From positions 186,001-250,000 of the forward strand of contig NZ_JPRF03000065.1 of the NCBI RefSeq assembly GCF_001188955.3: DNA of 64,000 bases, given 5' to 3'. A model generated the notes under the pieces. That model made no database searches. It was not told the DNA's origin and worked only from the letters and a program-made list of their open reading frames with translations. Positions within the stretch are counted from its first letter, which is position 1, and the number at the start of each line of letters is the position of its first letter. This DNA comes from Kitasatospora aureofaciens (lineage in GTDB: Bacteria > Actinomycetota > Actinomycetes > Streptomycetales > Streptomycetaceae). Positions 7,653-16,126 of the stretch are shown in pieces. Both the position numbers and the translations under genes were made by a program.

Positions 7653-9155
7653 ATGACGACCAAGCTGAAGAGGCTGTTGGTCTCCGTCCTGCTGATACCG
7701 ATGTTCGCGATCACCGGCCTGGCCACCCCGGCCGCGGCCGCGACCGCAGGCCAGGGGAGCGAGGCGGCCGCGGCCGCGCACGGCCGGAGCCCCGCCGACG
7801 ACCCGAACGCCGACATCAAGGACCGGCTGGCGGCGATCCCCGGGGTGACCATCACCGGGGAGCAGCCCACCACCACCGGCCACCGCTACTTCCTGGCCAC
7901 CTACACCCAGCCGATCGACCACTTCCGCCCCTGGCTGGGCACCTTCCAGCAGCGCTTCAGCGTGCTGCACCGCGGTTACGACCGCCCGACCGTCTTCTAC
8001 ACCAACGGCTACACGTTGGGCACCACCCCGTCCCGCACCGAGCCGACCCGGCTGGTGGACGGCAACCAGGTTTCCATCGAGTACCGCTTCTTCACGCCCT
8101 CGCGCCCCGATCCGGCCGACTGGTCCAAGGCTGGCATCCGCCAGCAGGCCGCCGACTCGCACAAGCTGGTGACCGCGCTCAAGCGGATCTACCAGCAGGA
8201 GTGGCTCTCCACCGGGGCCAGCAAGGGCGGCATGTCCTCCACCTTCTACCGCCGGTTCTACCCGGACGACGTGGCGGGCACGATCGCCTACGTCGCGCCG
8301 AACAACACCGACGTCAACGACTACTCGGCCTACACCGACTTCTTCCGCAACGTCGGCACCCCCGAGTGCCGCGCCAAGCTGAACGCCGCCCAGCGCGAGC
8401 TGCTGGTGCGCCGCGACCGCCTGGAGCCCCGCTACATCGCCGACAACAAGGCGGCGGGCTCGACCTTCAACACCCTCGGCACTCCGGACCGCGCCTACGA
8501 GGCCGGCGTGCTCGACGTGGTCTGGGCGTTCTGGCAGTACAGCCTGGAGGCGGACTGCGCGAAGGTCCCGGTGGCCGCCACCGCGACCGACGACGAGCTG
8601 TACGCCTGGTACGACGCGCAGTCGGGCATCACCGGCAACAGCGACCAGTCGCTGGCGAAGTACACCGCGTACTACTACCAGGCCGCGACCGAGCTGGGTG
8701 CGCCGTTCTTCGACGTCTCGTACCTGAAGGACCAGTTGCACTACGACTACAAGGAGCTCTACTCGGCCCGCTCCTACGTGCCGAAGGAGATCCCGACCGT
8801 CTTCAACCCGTACGCGATGCCCGACATCGACCGCTGGGTGAAGCGCGAGGGCGAGCGGATCATGTTCGTCTACGGCGGCAACGACCCCTGGGGTGCCAAG
8901 CCGTTCCGCCTCGGCCGGGGCAGCGACGACAGCTACGTCTACGTCGTGCCCGGCGGCAACCACGGCTCCAACATCGGCAAGCTGCCGGCCGAGCAGTCGG
9001 CGGAGGCGACCGCCAAGGTGCTGGAGTGGGCCGGTCTGGACGACCAGGCCGCCGCGGCTGCCCGCTCGCTCGCCAAGTCGCCGCAGGTGGGAGCGCCGTT
9101 CGGTCCGCTCGACGTCGAGGGCCAGCGGCTGGAGCAGGAGCGCCGCCCGCTGTAA
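7653..9155 (+). CDS. Secreted tripeptidyl aminopeptidase (PS-10, peptidase S37)
   Basis: This 500-residue exported hydrolase has a signal peptide (about 1-31, ending PAAAATA). Its Ser190 lies in STGASKGGMS, the G-x-S-K-G-G nucleophile motif of the PS-10/S37 family typified by the Streptomyces prolyl tri- and tetrapeptidyl aminopeptidases. The other likely triad members are in VYGGNDPWG and GGNHGSN. ATG 7653 follows GGAGAG; a TTG directly before it is ignored. It probably trims tripeptides from extracellular protein, complementing the preceding protease. Confidence 0.9.
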   Translation: MTTKLKRLLVSVLLIPMFAITGLATPAAAATAGQGSEAAAAAHGRSPADDPNADIKDRLAAIPGVTITGEQPTTTGHRYFLATYTQPIDHFRPWLGTFQQRFSVLHRGYDRPTVFYTNGYTLGTTPSRTEPTRLVDGNQVSIEYRFFTPSRPDPADWSKAGIRQQAADSHKLVTALKRIYQQEWLSTGASKGGMSSTFYRRFYPDDVAGTIAYVAPNNTDVNDYSAYTDFFRNVGTPECRAKLNAAQRELLVRRDRLEPRYIADNKAAGSTFNTLGTPDRAYEAGVLDVVWAFWQYSLEADCAKVPVAATATDDELYAWYDAQSGITGNSDQSLAKYTAYYYQAATELGAPFFDVSYLKDQLHYDYKELYSARSYVPKEIPTVFNPYAMPDIDRWVKREGERIMFVYGGNDPWGAKPFRLGRGSDDSYVYVVPGGNHGSNIGKLPAEQSAEATAKVLEWAGLDDQAAAAARSLAKSPQVGAPFGPLDVEGQRLEQERRPL

Positions 9156-9179
9156 CCCCGGTAGCAGTTCCGCAGCACC

Positions 9180-9210
9180 GGGAGGCCGCCCCGCCACGGG
9201 GCGGCCTCCC
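9180..9210 (+). terminator. Perfect 13-bp hairpin terminator
   Basis: GGGAGGCCGCCCC (9180-9192) pairs exactly with GGGGCGGCCTCCC (9198-9210) around GCCAC. It lies 25 bases after the S37 peptidase stop and before the TetR operon, so it most likely ends peptidase transcription. Confidence 0.8.
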
Positions 9211-9254
9211 GCCGTTCGGGTGGGGCGACGGCCACTCGCATCCACCCTCTCCCC

Positions 9255-9275
9255 GAAGCAGTGAATCAGTGCTTC
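9255..9275. promoter_or_regulatory. 21-bp TetR operator candidate
   Basis: The site GAAGCA-GTGAATCAG-TGCTTC is a 21-base palindrome with only one unpaired position per half. It ends nine bases before the ATG of the TetR gene. Position and symmetry suggest autoregulation of the TetR / acyl-CoA dehydrogenase / amidohydrolase operon. Confidence 0.65.
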
Positions 9276-9284
9276 AATGCTTCC

Positions 9285-9941
9285 ATGGCCTACCGACGCA
9301 CCCCCGCCGTCCAAGCCCGCCTGGACGCCCAGCGCGAGGCGGTACTGCAGTCGGCGGTCGGCCTGCTCGCCGAGCGCGGCTACGGCGGCTGCACCATGGC
9401 CGCCGTGGCGGACCGTGCCGGGATCGCCACCGGCAGCCTCTACCAGCACTTCGCCAACAAGGCCGAGCTGTCGGTGGAGCTGTTCCGCCGGGTGGTCACC
9501 CGCGAGATCGCCGCCGTGAACGCCGCCGTCGCCCGCCGGGACGCCCCGCAGCAGCGGATCGCCGCCGTGGTCGAGACCTTCGCCGCCCGCGCCCTGCGCG
9601 CCCCCCGGCTGGCCTACGCTCTGCTGGTCGAGCCCGCCGACGCGGTGGTGGACGGTGAGCGCCTGGTCTTTCGGCGGGCGTTCCGGGACGTGATCGCCAC
9701 CGAGATCGCCGCCGCCGTGGCGGCCGGCGAACTCCCCGAGCAGGATCCGGTGCTGACCGCCGCCGCCCTGGTCGGCGCGGTCGGCGAGGCACTGGCCGGC
9801 CCGCTCGCGGCCGAGCCCGCGCCCGCGCCCGCTCACGAGCCCGCGCCCGCGCCCGCGCACAGCGACAACACCACGGTGGTCCCCGCCCTGGTCTCCTTCA
9901 CCCTGCGTGCCCTGGGAGGACGCGATGACAGCGACGCATGA
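9285..9941 (+). CDS. TetR-family regulator
   Basis: This 218-residue protein has a standard TetR helix-turn-helix (GCTMAAVADRAGIATGSLYQ, about residues 30-55) followed by an all-helical ligand domain. The C-terminus has a low-complexity run of alternating Pro and Ala with Glu/His (EPAPAPAHEPAPAPAH). ATG 9285 is preferred over the in-frame ATG at 9261 because the latter lies inside the palindrome. It overlaps the acyl-CoA dehydrogenase gene by 17 bases, so it probably senses an acyl-CoA or related ligand of that enzyme. Confidence 0.88.
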   Translation: MAYRRTPAVQARLDAQREAVLQSAVGLLAERGYGGCTMAAVADRAGIATGSLYQHFANKAELSVELFRRVVTREIAAVNAAVARRDAPQQRIAAVVETFAARALRAPRLAYALLVEPADAVVDGERLVFRRAFRDVIATEIAAAVAAGELPEQDPVLTAAALVGAVGEALAGPLAAEPAPAPAHEPAPAPAHSDNTTVVPALVSFTLRALGGRDDSDA

Positions 9942-11559
9942 GGTCACCAACCAGGTGCCCCTGCCGTACGGCCACGACACCGCCGCCGACCCCACCCTGC
10001 TCGCCGCCCTGCACCGGGCGGGCGCCGGCTGGGCGGAGCCCGAACTGCGCGGACTCGGCCGCCTGGCGGGCTCCGAGCAGGCCGCCGACTGGGGTCGGCT
10101 GGCCAACGAGAACCCGCCGGTGCTGCGCACCCACGACCGCTTCGGCCACCGGATCGACGAGGTCGAGTTCCACCCGTACTGGCACGAGCTGATGCGCACC
10201 GCAGTCTCGTACGGCCTGCACGCCGCGCCCTGGCGGGACGAGCGCCCCGGCGCCCACTCCGCCCGCGCCGCCAAGTTCTTCGTCTGGAGCCAGGTCGAGG
10301 CCGGCCACACCTGCCCGATCTCGATGACCTACGCCGCCGTCCCGGCCCTGCGCCAGAGCCCCTCCCTGGCCGCCGAGTTGGAGCCGCTGCTGACCGCCAC
10401 CGAGTACGACTTCGGCCTGCGCGAGCCGCACACCAAGCGCGGGCTGATCGCCGGCATGTCGATGACCGAGAAACAGGGCGGCTCGGACGTTCGCACCAAC
10501 ACCACCACCGCCGCCCCGCACGCCGACGGCACCTACCGGCTCACCGGGCACAAGTGGTTCACCTCGGCGCCGATGTCCGACCTCTTCCTGACGCTCGCCC
10601 AGGCCCCCGGCGGTCTCAGCTGCTTCGTGCTGCCGCGCGTCCTCCCGGACGGCAGCCGCAACCGCCTGCACCTGATGCGGCTCAAGGACAAGCTGGGCAA
10701 CAAGTCCAACGCCTCCGCCGAGCTGGAGTACGACGGCGCGGTCGGCTGGCTGGTCGGCGAGGAGGGCCGGGGCGTGCCGACCATCATCGAGATGGTCAAC
10801 ATGACCCGCCTGGACTGCACCATCGGTGCCGCCTCCGGCATGCGCTACGGCGCCACCAGGGCCGTCCACCACGCCCTGCACCGGCGGGCGTTCGGCAAGG
10901 CGCTGGTCGACCAGCCGCTGATGCGCAACGTGCTGGCCGACCTGGTGGTGGAGTCCGAGGCGGCCACGACCGTCGCGATGCGGCTCGCCCGGGCCACCGA
11001 CCTCGCCCTCGCCGGGGACGAGACCGAGGCGCTGGTACGGCGGTTGGGCCTTGCGGTGGCCAAGTACTGGGTGTGCAAGCGCGGTCCGGCGCACGCCGCC
11101 GAGGCGCTGGAGTGCCTGGGCGGCAACGGCTACGTCGAGGAGTCCGGGATGCCCCGGCTCTACCGGGAGGCGCCGCTGGTGTCGATCTGGGAGGGCTCCG
11201 GCAACGTCGCCGCCCTGGACGCCCTGCGCGCCATGGCCAAGCGCCCGGAGACGGTCGAGGCCTTCCTCGGTGAACTCGACGCGGCGGCCGGCGCGGACCG
11301 CCGACTGGACGCCGCAGTCGCCGAACTGCGCAAGCAGCTCAGCGACCTGTCCGACCTGGAGTACCGCACGCGGCGGCTGGTCGAGTCGATGGCACTGGCC
11401 TTCCAGGGTTCGTTGCTGGTCCGGTACGGCAGCCCGGCGGTGGCCGACGCCTTCTGCGCCGGTCGGCTCGGCGGCGACCGCGGCGCCGCCTTCGGCACCC
11501 TGCCGGCCGGCGTCGACACCGGGGAGATCATCGACCGCGCCCGCCCGGTGCCCGCGTGA
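9925..11559 (+). CDS. AidB-like acyl-CoA dehydrogenase
   Basis: This 544-residue flavoprotein has the long form of the acyl-CoA dehydrogenase fold found in AidB and adaptive-response-type enzymes: an extended N-terminal domain, the signature MSMTEKQGGSDVRTNTT (about residues 178-194) that contacts FAD, and the C-terminal motif ALECLGGNGYVEESGMPR (shared by the family). GGGAGG precedes ATG 9925. The stop overlaps the next GTG. It most likely oxidises a short or branched acyl-CoA; a DNA-alkylation role as for AidB is a less likely alternative. Confidence 0.9.
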   Translation: MTATHEVTNQVPLPYGHDTAADPTLLAALHRAGAGWAEPELRGLGRLAGSEQAADWGRLANENPPVLRTHDRFGHRIDEVEFHPYWHELMRTAVSYGLHAAPWRDERPGAHSARAAKFFVWSQVEAGHTCPISMTYAAVPALRQSPSLAAELEPLLTATEYDFGLREPHTKRGLIAGMSMTEKQGGSDVRTNTTTAAPHADGTYRLTGHKWFTSAPMSDLFLTLAQAPGGLSCFVLPRVLPDGSRNRLHLMRLKDKLGNKSNASAELEYDGAVGWLVGEEGRGVPTIIEMVNMTRLDCTIGAASGMRYGATRAVHHALHRRAFGKALVDQPLMRNVLADLVVESEAATTVAMRLARATDLALAGDETEALVRRLGLAVAKYWVCKRGPAHAAEALECLGGNGYVEESGMPRLYREAPLVSIWEGSGNVAALDALRAMAKRPETVEAFLGELDAAAGADRRLDAAVAELRKQLSDLSDLEYRTRRLVESMALAFQGSLLVRYGSPAVADAFCAGRLGGDRGAAFGTLPAGVDTGEIIDRARPVPA

Positions 11560-11614
11560 GCATCGAACCCGGTGCCCGTGTGAGTAGCGAACCCGGCGCC
11601 CGCGTGAGCAGCGA
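11556..11614. repeat. 24-base tandem repeat holding three GTG starts
   Basis: Two 24-base units (11556-11579 and 11580-11603), plus the beginning of a third, each start with GTGAG and encode variants of SIEPGARV / SSEPGARV. Because 24 is a multiple of three, all three GTG codons (11556, 11580, 11604) are in frame with the amidohydrolase. The first overlaps the upstream stop as GTGA. Confidence 0.8.
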
Positions 11615-12485
11615 AGAGGCCGCGGCCGTGAGGGAGTTCTGGCAGTCCCTGGGACTGCCCGGGCTGGTCGACGTGCACACCCACTTCATGCCGAAGAACG
11701 TCCTCGACAAGGTCTGGGCGTACTTCGACGCGGCCGGCCCGCTGGTGAACCGCCCCTGGCCGATCACCTACCGCGAAGCCGAGGAGCAACGCCTCCAGCG
11801 GCTGCGGGACTTCGGTGTCCGGGCCTTCACGTCCATGCTCTACCCGCACAAGCCGGGCATGGCGAACTGGCTGAACGCCTGGGCCGCCGACTTCGCCGCC
11901 CGCACCCCGGACTGCCTGCACACCGCGACCTTCTTCCCCGAACCCGGGGCGGCCGGCTACGTGGCGCGGGCGGTCGAGGAGGGCGCCCGAGTGTTCAAGG
12001 CCCACCTCCAGGTCGGCGGTTACGACCCGACGGACGCCCGGCTGGACGAGGTCTGGGGCCTGCTCGCCGACACCGGCACCCCGGTGGTCACCCACTGTGG
12101 ATCCGGGCCGGTGCCGGGCAAGTTCACCGGCCCCGGGCCGATCGGCGCGGTGCTGGACCGGCACCCCGGCCTGGTCCTGGTGGTCGCCCACCTCGGCATG
12201 TCCGAGTACCGCGACTTCCTCGACCTGGCCGAGCGCCACCCGGCCGTCCGGCTGGACACCACCATGGCGTTCACGGACTTCGCGGAGGCCGACGACCCGT
12301 TCCCGCGCGACGAACTGCCGCGTCTGCGCGGGCTGCGCGAGCGCGTCCTGCTGGGCAGCGACTTCCCCAACATCCCTTACCGGTACGTCCACCAGCTGGA
12401 GGCGCTGGCCGGGCTGGGGCTGGGGGAGGAGTGGCTGCGGGCGGTCTGCCACGACAACGCGGCCGCCCTCTTCCAGCTCAGCTGA
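11556..12485 (+). CDS. Amidohydrolase (ACMSD/TIM-barrel type)
   Basis: This protein of up to 309 residues has the metal-site pattern of the amidohydrolase superfamily: D-x-H-x-H in LVDVHTHF (about residue 35), His in VVTHCGS, His in VVAHLGM and the late Asp in LLGSDFPNI. The arrangement is closest to the small ACMSD-like amidohydrolases. Three in-frame GTG codons at 11556, 11580 and 11604 could each be the start because of the tandem repeat. It follows the acyl-CoA dehydrogenase gene by a GTGA overlap, so the same catabolic pathway is likely; the substrate is unknown. Confidence 0.88.
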   Translation: MSIEPGARVSSEPGARVSSEEAAAVREFWQSLGLPGLVDVHTHFMPKNVLDKVWAYFDAAGPLVNRPWPITYREAEEQRLQRLRDFGVRAFTSMLYPHKPGMANWLNAWAADFAARTPDCLHTATFFPEPGAAGYVARAVEEGARVFKAHLQVGGYDPTDARLDEVWGLLADTGTPVVTHCGSGPVPGKFTGPGPIGAVLDRHPGLVLVVAHLGMSEYRDFLDLAERHPAVRLDTTMAFTDFAEADDPFPRDELPRLRGLRERVLLGSDFPNIPYRYVHQLEALAGLGLGEEWLRAVCHDNAAALFQLS

Positions 12486-13326
12486 CCGCCCGCAGCACTC
12501 CCACCGCGTCCGCGTGCAGGCCGGGCGCGGCGACCAGGACGCTGTCCGAGTCGGCCGTCCAGGCCGCCCCGGTGGCGTCCGTCACCGCCGCGCCCGCCTC
12601 GCTCGCGATCAGCGCCCCGGGCAGCAGGTTGCCCGCGTCCCGCCCGTACTGCCAGAACAGTGCCAGGTGCCCGGAGCCGACCTGGGCCACCTGGAGGGCG
12701 GTCGGGCCGAGGTTGCGCACCGCCAGCACCGCTCCGACCATTGCGGACAGCGACTCCCCGGCCCGGCGCACCGCCACCGGGTCGACGGCCACCAGCGGCG
12801 GCTGGCTGGTGGCGGCCACCGTGGCCGCCAACTCCCGCTCCAGCGGCGCGATCGGCCGACCGTCCAGCTGTGCCCCGCCGCCCAGCACCGCCCGGTAGGT
12901 CCGGCCCGCACCGAACAGCTCCGGGGCGTGCACCACGGCCAGCACCGCCGCGCCGTCGCGTACCAGCGTCGCCGTCACCGCCCAGTGCGGCTGCCCCAGC
13001 AGGTACTGCACCGCGCCGTCGGTCGCGTCGCAGACCCACCACTCGCCCTCGGCGGGCACCGAGCCGTCCAGTTCCTCCGGCACCCAACCGGCCTGCGGGC
13101 GCAGTGCGCCCAGCCGCTCGCGCAGTTCGGCGGCGGCCGGGCCGTCCAGCGCCGCGAACCGCGCCATCGCCTCCTCGGCCGTCCGCTCCGGGGCCGGATC
13201 GGTCGGCCGACCGGCCGCCAGCCCGGCGCCGACCACGCGCACCGCCGCCTCCACGCCCTCCGCCAGCGCCCACAGCTCCACGTCGTGCCCCGCCATGTCC
13301 TGCCCCGCCACGTCGTACCCCACCAT
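12478..13326 (-). CDS. Inositol-monophosphatase-like protein
   Basis: This 282-residue protein has the overall order of the IMPase/FBPase fold. The key motif is altered: WWVCDATDGAVQYL replaces the usual W-x-x-D-P-x-D-G-T, and the later metal aspartate is seen in YGRDAGNLLPG. The conserved Asp residues of D-x-x-D-G remain, so a Li-sensitive-type phosphatase activity is possible. ATG 13326 has GAGGAG seven bases upstream. It converges on the amidohydrolase with an 8-base overlap and is divergent from the Lrp gene. Confidence 0.8.
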   Translation of the reverse strand: MVGYDVAGQDMAGHDVELWALAEGVEAAVRVVGAGLAAGRPTDPAPERTAEEAMARFAALDGPAAAELRERLGALRPQAGWVPEELDGSVPAEGEWWVCDATDGAVQYLLGQPHWAVTATLVRDGAAVLAVVHAPELFGAGRTYRAVLGGGAQLDGRPIAPLERELAATVAATSQPPLVAVDPVAVRRAGESLSAMVGAVLAVRNLGPTALQVAQVGSGHLALFWQYGRDAGNLLPGALIASEAGAAVTDATGAAWTADSDSVLVAAPGLHADAVGVLRAVS

Positions 13327-13458
13327 GTCGTACTCCTCGACTCGAACGATCGATCACGTCCGCGGGCCGGTCCGTCCCGGCCGAACAGGACAAGGAGTAC
13401 CGTCAGGGCTGCCGAAGAGGACGCTCAACGGCTCATCAGCGACGGAGATCGGACATCC

Positions 13459-14448
13459 ATGGACCTCGCCACGACCGATCCGGACAGCGTGCTGGACGCA
13501 CTCGACCGCCGCCTCGTCTGCGCCCTCCAGGTGGACGGACGGGCCGAGCCCGGCCGGATCGCCGAGGTGCTGGGGGTCTCCGCCAGGACGGTCACCCGGC
13601 GGCTCGGCCGTATGCGCCGGGCCGGGGTGCTGCGGGTGGTCCGGATGCCCGACATCGAGGACGCCGCCGTGGGCGCGCTGCTGCTGCGGGTCCGGGTGCT
13701 GCGCGGCCGGGTGGACACCATCGCCCAGGCGCTGGCCGACCGTTCCGACATCCCCTTCGTCGACGTGATGCTCGGTGGCCACGAGGTCGGCGCCGTGATG
13801 ATGAGCGACGCCGGGGCCCGCGACCGCCTGCTGTACGGTCAGCTGCCCGCGACCGGTGCCGTCACCGAGACCACCACCCACGCCGTGCTGCACGCCTTCG
13901 CGGACGCCGGTCAGTGGCAGGCCGGCTGGCTGACCGGCCAGGAGGCCGCCGCGCTCGCCCGGCCGCCGGTCCCGCGCCCCGCCACGCCCCCGCCGCTGGA
14001 CGACCTGGACCGAGCCCTGCTGGAAAGCCTGGGCGAGGACGCCCGGCAGTCGCACGCCGTGCTGGCCGGTGCGGTCGACGCACCCGAGTCGACAGTCCGC
14101 AGGCGCCTGCACCGGCTGGACCGGCTCGGGCTGCTGCGCACCCACGCCACCGTGGACCCCCGGCTGCTCGGCATGGCCGTGGACGCCAACCTCTGGCTGG
14201 ACGTGCCGCCCGGCCGGCTCGCCGAGGTCGGCGCCGAACTGGCCCGCCACCCCCAGGTGCACGGCGTCTTCGCCACCAGCGGCCCGACCAACCTGCTGGC
14301 CACGCTGTTCTGCCCGGACCACGGCGGCCTCTACCGCTTCCTCACCGACACCCTCGGGCCGCTCGGTGTCACCCGTGCCGAGACCACGATCACCGCCCGC
14401 GCCGTGAAGCGGGCGGGCGTGCTGCTGCACCGGCCGCGCCGCCCGTGA
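13459..14448 (+). CDS. Lrp/AsnC regulator with two HTH domains
   Basis: This 329-residue regulator is about twice the usual Lrp length. A first AsnC helix-turn-helix lies at about 12-58 (VLDALDRRLVCALQVDGRAE) with an effector domain, and a second complete HTH plus effector (RAM-like) unit starts near residue 178 (LDDLDRALLESLGEDARQSH). Such pseudo-dimers are known in actinobacteria. It is divergent from the IMPase-like gene across 132 bases, which is its most likely target. The ribosome site is weak (GGAG, about 13 bases upstream). Confidence 0.88.
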   Translation: MDLATTDPDSVLDALDRRLVCALQVDGRAEPGRIAEVLGVSARTVTRRLGRMRRAGVLRVVRMPDIEDAAVGALLLRVRVLRGRVDTIAQALADRSDIPFVDVMLGGHEVGAVMMSDAGARDRLLYGQLPATGAVTETTTHAVLHAFADAGQWQAGWLTGQEAAALARPPVPRPATPPPLDDLDRALLESLGEDARQSHAVLAGAVDAPESTVRRRLHRLDRLGLLRTHATVDPRLLGMAVDANLWLDVPPGRLAEVGAELARHPQVHGVFATSGPTNLLATLFCPDHGGLYRFLTDTLGPLGVTRAETTITARAVKRAGVLLHRPRRP

Positions 14449-14450
14449 GC

Positions 14451-14477
14451 GGGCCGCCGTACGGCTCGGGGCGGCCC
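14451..14477. terminator. Hairpin between convergent genes
   Basis: GGGCCGC (14451-14457) pairs with GCGGCCC (14471-14477) with a 13-base loop. It begins two bases after the Lrp stop and lies before the convergent XRE gene, consistent with a terminator, although no T run follows. Confidence 0.5.
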
Positions 14478-14548
14478 TTGGGCGGCTCAGGGCAGGAAGG
14501 AGTGGGGCGGGAAGGACCGGGGTGGGTGTCGTCGTGCCGGGGCGGCCG

Positions 14549-15373
14549 TCAGTGTTCCGGGCCCACCGCGGACCGCAGGAAGCGGTCCGTCTCCGCGTCC
14601 GCCGGCAGGAAGGTCTCCAGGGCCAGTTCGGAGACGGTCAGGTCCAGCGGCGTGCCGAAGGTCGTGACCGTGGAGAGGAAGGACAGCACCCGGCCGTCGT
14701 GCCGGAGCCGCAGCGGCAGCGCGACGGGACGGCCGGTCTCCGTGACGTCCTCCGCCGGATCCCCGGCCGGCTCGGGGTAGCCGCCGACCTCCGCGCGCAG
14801 CCGCCGCAGCGACTCGGTGCCGACCAGTTCCAGTTGCCGGTCCAGCCGTTCCAGCAGGTGCCCGCGCCACTGCCGGTGGTTGACGATCCTCGGTGCCAGC
14901 CCGTCGGGGTGGAGGGCGGTCCGGACCGCGTTGAACGGCGGCCGCAGCAGGTGCGGGGCGACGCCGTCGAGCAGCAGGGAGAGCGCACCGTTGGCCCCCA
15001 GCACCCGGAACTCCCCGTCCACGACCAGCGCCGGGTACGGCTCGTGGGCGGCGAGCAGCCGCTCGACGCCGCCGCGCAGCGCGGTCATCGACGGGTCGTC
15101 CAACGGCGTCTCGGGGTAGTGCGGGGCGTACCCGGCCGCGAGCAGCAGGGTGTTGCGCTCGCGCACCGGGACGTCCAGCTGTTCGGCCAGCCGGAGCACC
15201 AGCTCCCGGCTCGGGTGGGAGCGGCCGTTCTCGACGAAGCTGAGGTGCCGGGTCGAGCAGTCCGCGCGCAGTGCCAGGTGCTGTTGGCTGAGCTGCCGCC
15301 GTTCCCGCCAGCCGCGCAGCAGCGGGCCGACGCCGGTCCCCGTCGGGCTGCCCATGCCCGCCATGATCGTCAT
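14549..15373 (-). CDS. XRE regulator with MmyB-like domain
   Basis: This 274-residue protein has an N-terminal XRE helix-turn-helix (about 17-70, RRQLSQQHLALRADCSTRHL) followed by an MmyB-like ligand-binding domain (PAS-like, about 105-265, with PALVVDGEFRVLGANGALSL). The family is very common in streptomycetes, and some members bind fatty acids. Three in-frame ATG codons (15373, 15364, 15355) are possible. No ribosome site precedes 15373, and TAGCGT just upstream could be the -10 of a leaderless transcript. Confidence 0.87.
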   Translation of the reverse strand: MTIMAGMGSPTGTGVGPLLRGWRERRQLSQQHLALRADCSTRHLSFVENGRSHPSRELVLRLAEQLDVPVRERNTLLLAAGYAPHYPETPLDDPSMTALRGGVERLLAAHEPYPALVVDGEFRVLGANGALSLLLDGVAPHLLRPPFNAVRTALHPDGLAPRIVNHRQWRGHLLERLDRQLELVGTESLRRLRAEVGGYPEPAGDPAEDVTETGRPVALPLRLRHDGRVLSFLSTVTTFGTPLDLTVSELALETFLPADAETDRFLRSAVGPEH

Positions 15374-15437
15374 GGTCGAGGACGCTACTGGAACGGTCCG
15401 GCCTGCGGGAGGGGGCGGTGCGGATCGGTTGCGGCCG

Positions 15438-15920
15438 TCAGGCGCCGGTGGACGAGCCCGGGCGGACGACCATCAGCACCACGACCACGGCCCACAGCAG
15501 GTTGAACACCCCGGCGGTCATCGGCAGCATCCGCAGGCCGCTGACGGCCTTGGTGTGCTGCTCGTCCTCCGGGGCGAGGCCGAGCGCGTCCACGGCGGCC
15601 TGCTGGCCGGGCAGGACGAAGAGCAGCAGCGAGAGCGCGGCGACGGCGGTGATGATCATCGAGGCGATCAGCCAGGACTGGCCGAGCACGTTCATCACCT
15701 GGGCGAGGCCGATGCCCAGCACCGGCACCGCGACGCCGAGCAGGGCGTAGACCTGGGTGATCCGGTGCAGGACGCGCAGCACGCCCGCGTCCGAGGCCTG
15801 GTCCGGTCCGCCGGCCAGGGCGGCCTTCGCCCGGCGCGGGAACATGCTGACGGCGACCGCGACGGGGCCTATGAACAGGACCGACGCGAGGACGTGCAGG
15901 CTCAGCAGGAACTTGGCCAT
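15438..15920 (-). CDS. DUF2269-like integral membrane protein
   Basis: This 160-residue protein has four predicted membrane helices (about 4-26, 54-76, 80-102 and 133-152). The first carries the LHVLASVLFIGPVAVA motif typical of DUF2269 proteins. It is a single gene with no clear partners. No enzymatic motif is present and the function is unknown. Confidence 0.8.
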   Translation of the reverse strand: MAKFLLSLHVLASVLFIGPVAVAVSMFPRRAKAALAGGPDQASDAGVLRVLHRITQVYALLGVAVPVLGIGLAQVMNVLGQSWLIASMIITAVAALSLLLFVLPGQQAAVDALGLAPEDEQHTKAVSGLRMLPMTAGVFNLLWAVVVVLMVVRPGSSTGA

Positions 15921-16052
15921 GGCGGGGGCACCCTTTGGTCCGGTGGGCAGCTTGGGGTCGGCGGGCGTGCGCGGTCGGCGCGTCCACGACCAGGCACGCT
16001 AACACCGCTTATTCACCGGCCCCACGCTCGGGTGCCCCACCCGTCCCGGCTC

Positions 16053-16126
16053 GGCCTCCGCAACGGGCTCCCGGCTCGGCCCGCGGCAACCGGCTCTGCC
16101 CGGCCTCCGCAACCGGCTCCGCTCAG
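16053..16126. repeat. Three imperfect ~25-base repeats
   Basis: Units beginning GGCCTCCGCAACGGGCTC (16053), GGCCCGCGGCAACCGGCTC (16078) and GGCCTCCGCAACCGGCTC (16102) follow each other with a period of 24-25 bases. The last reaches the stop codon of the phosphopantetheinyl transferase gene at 16123-16125. Confidence 0.65.

Noticed and set aside
12097..13458. Very long open frames on the plus strand upstream of the Lrp gene and opposite the IMPase-like gene
   Set aside because: They are frame shadows in GC-rich DNA: Arg/Pro/Ala-rich translation, no domain, and they overlap a well-supported gene on the other strand.
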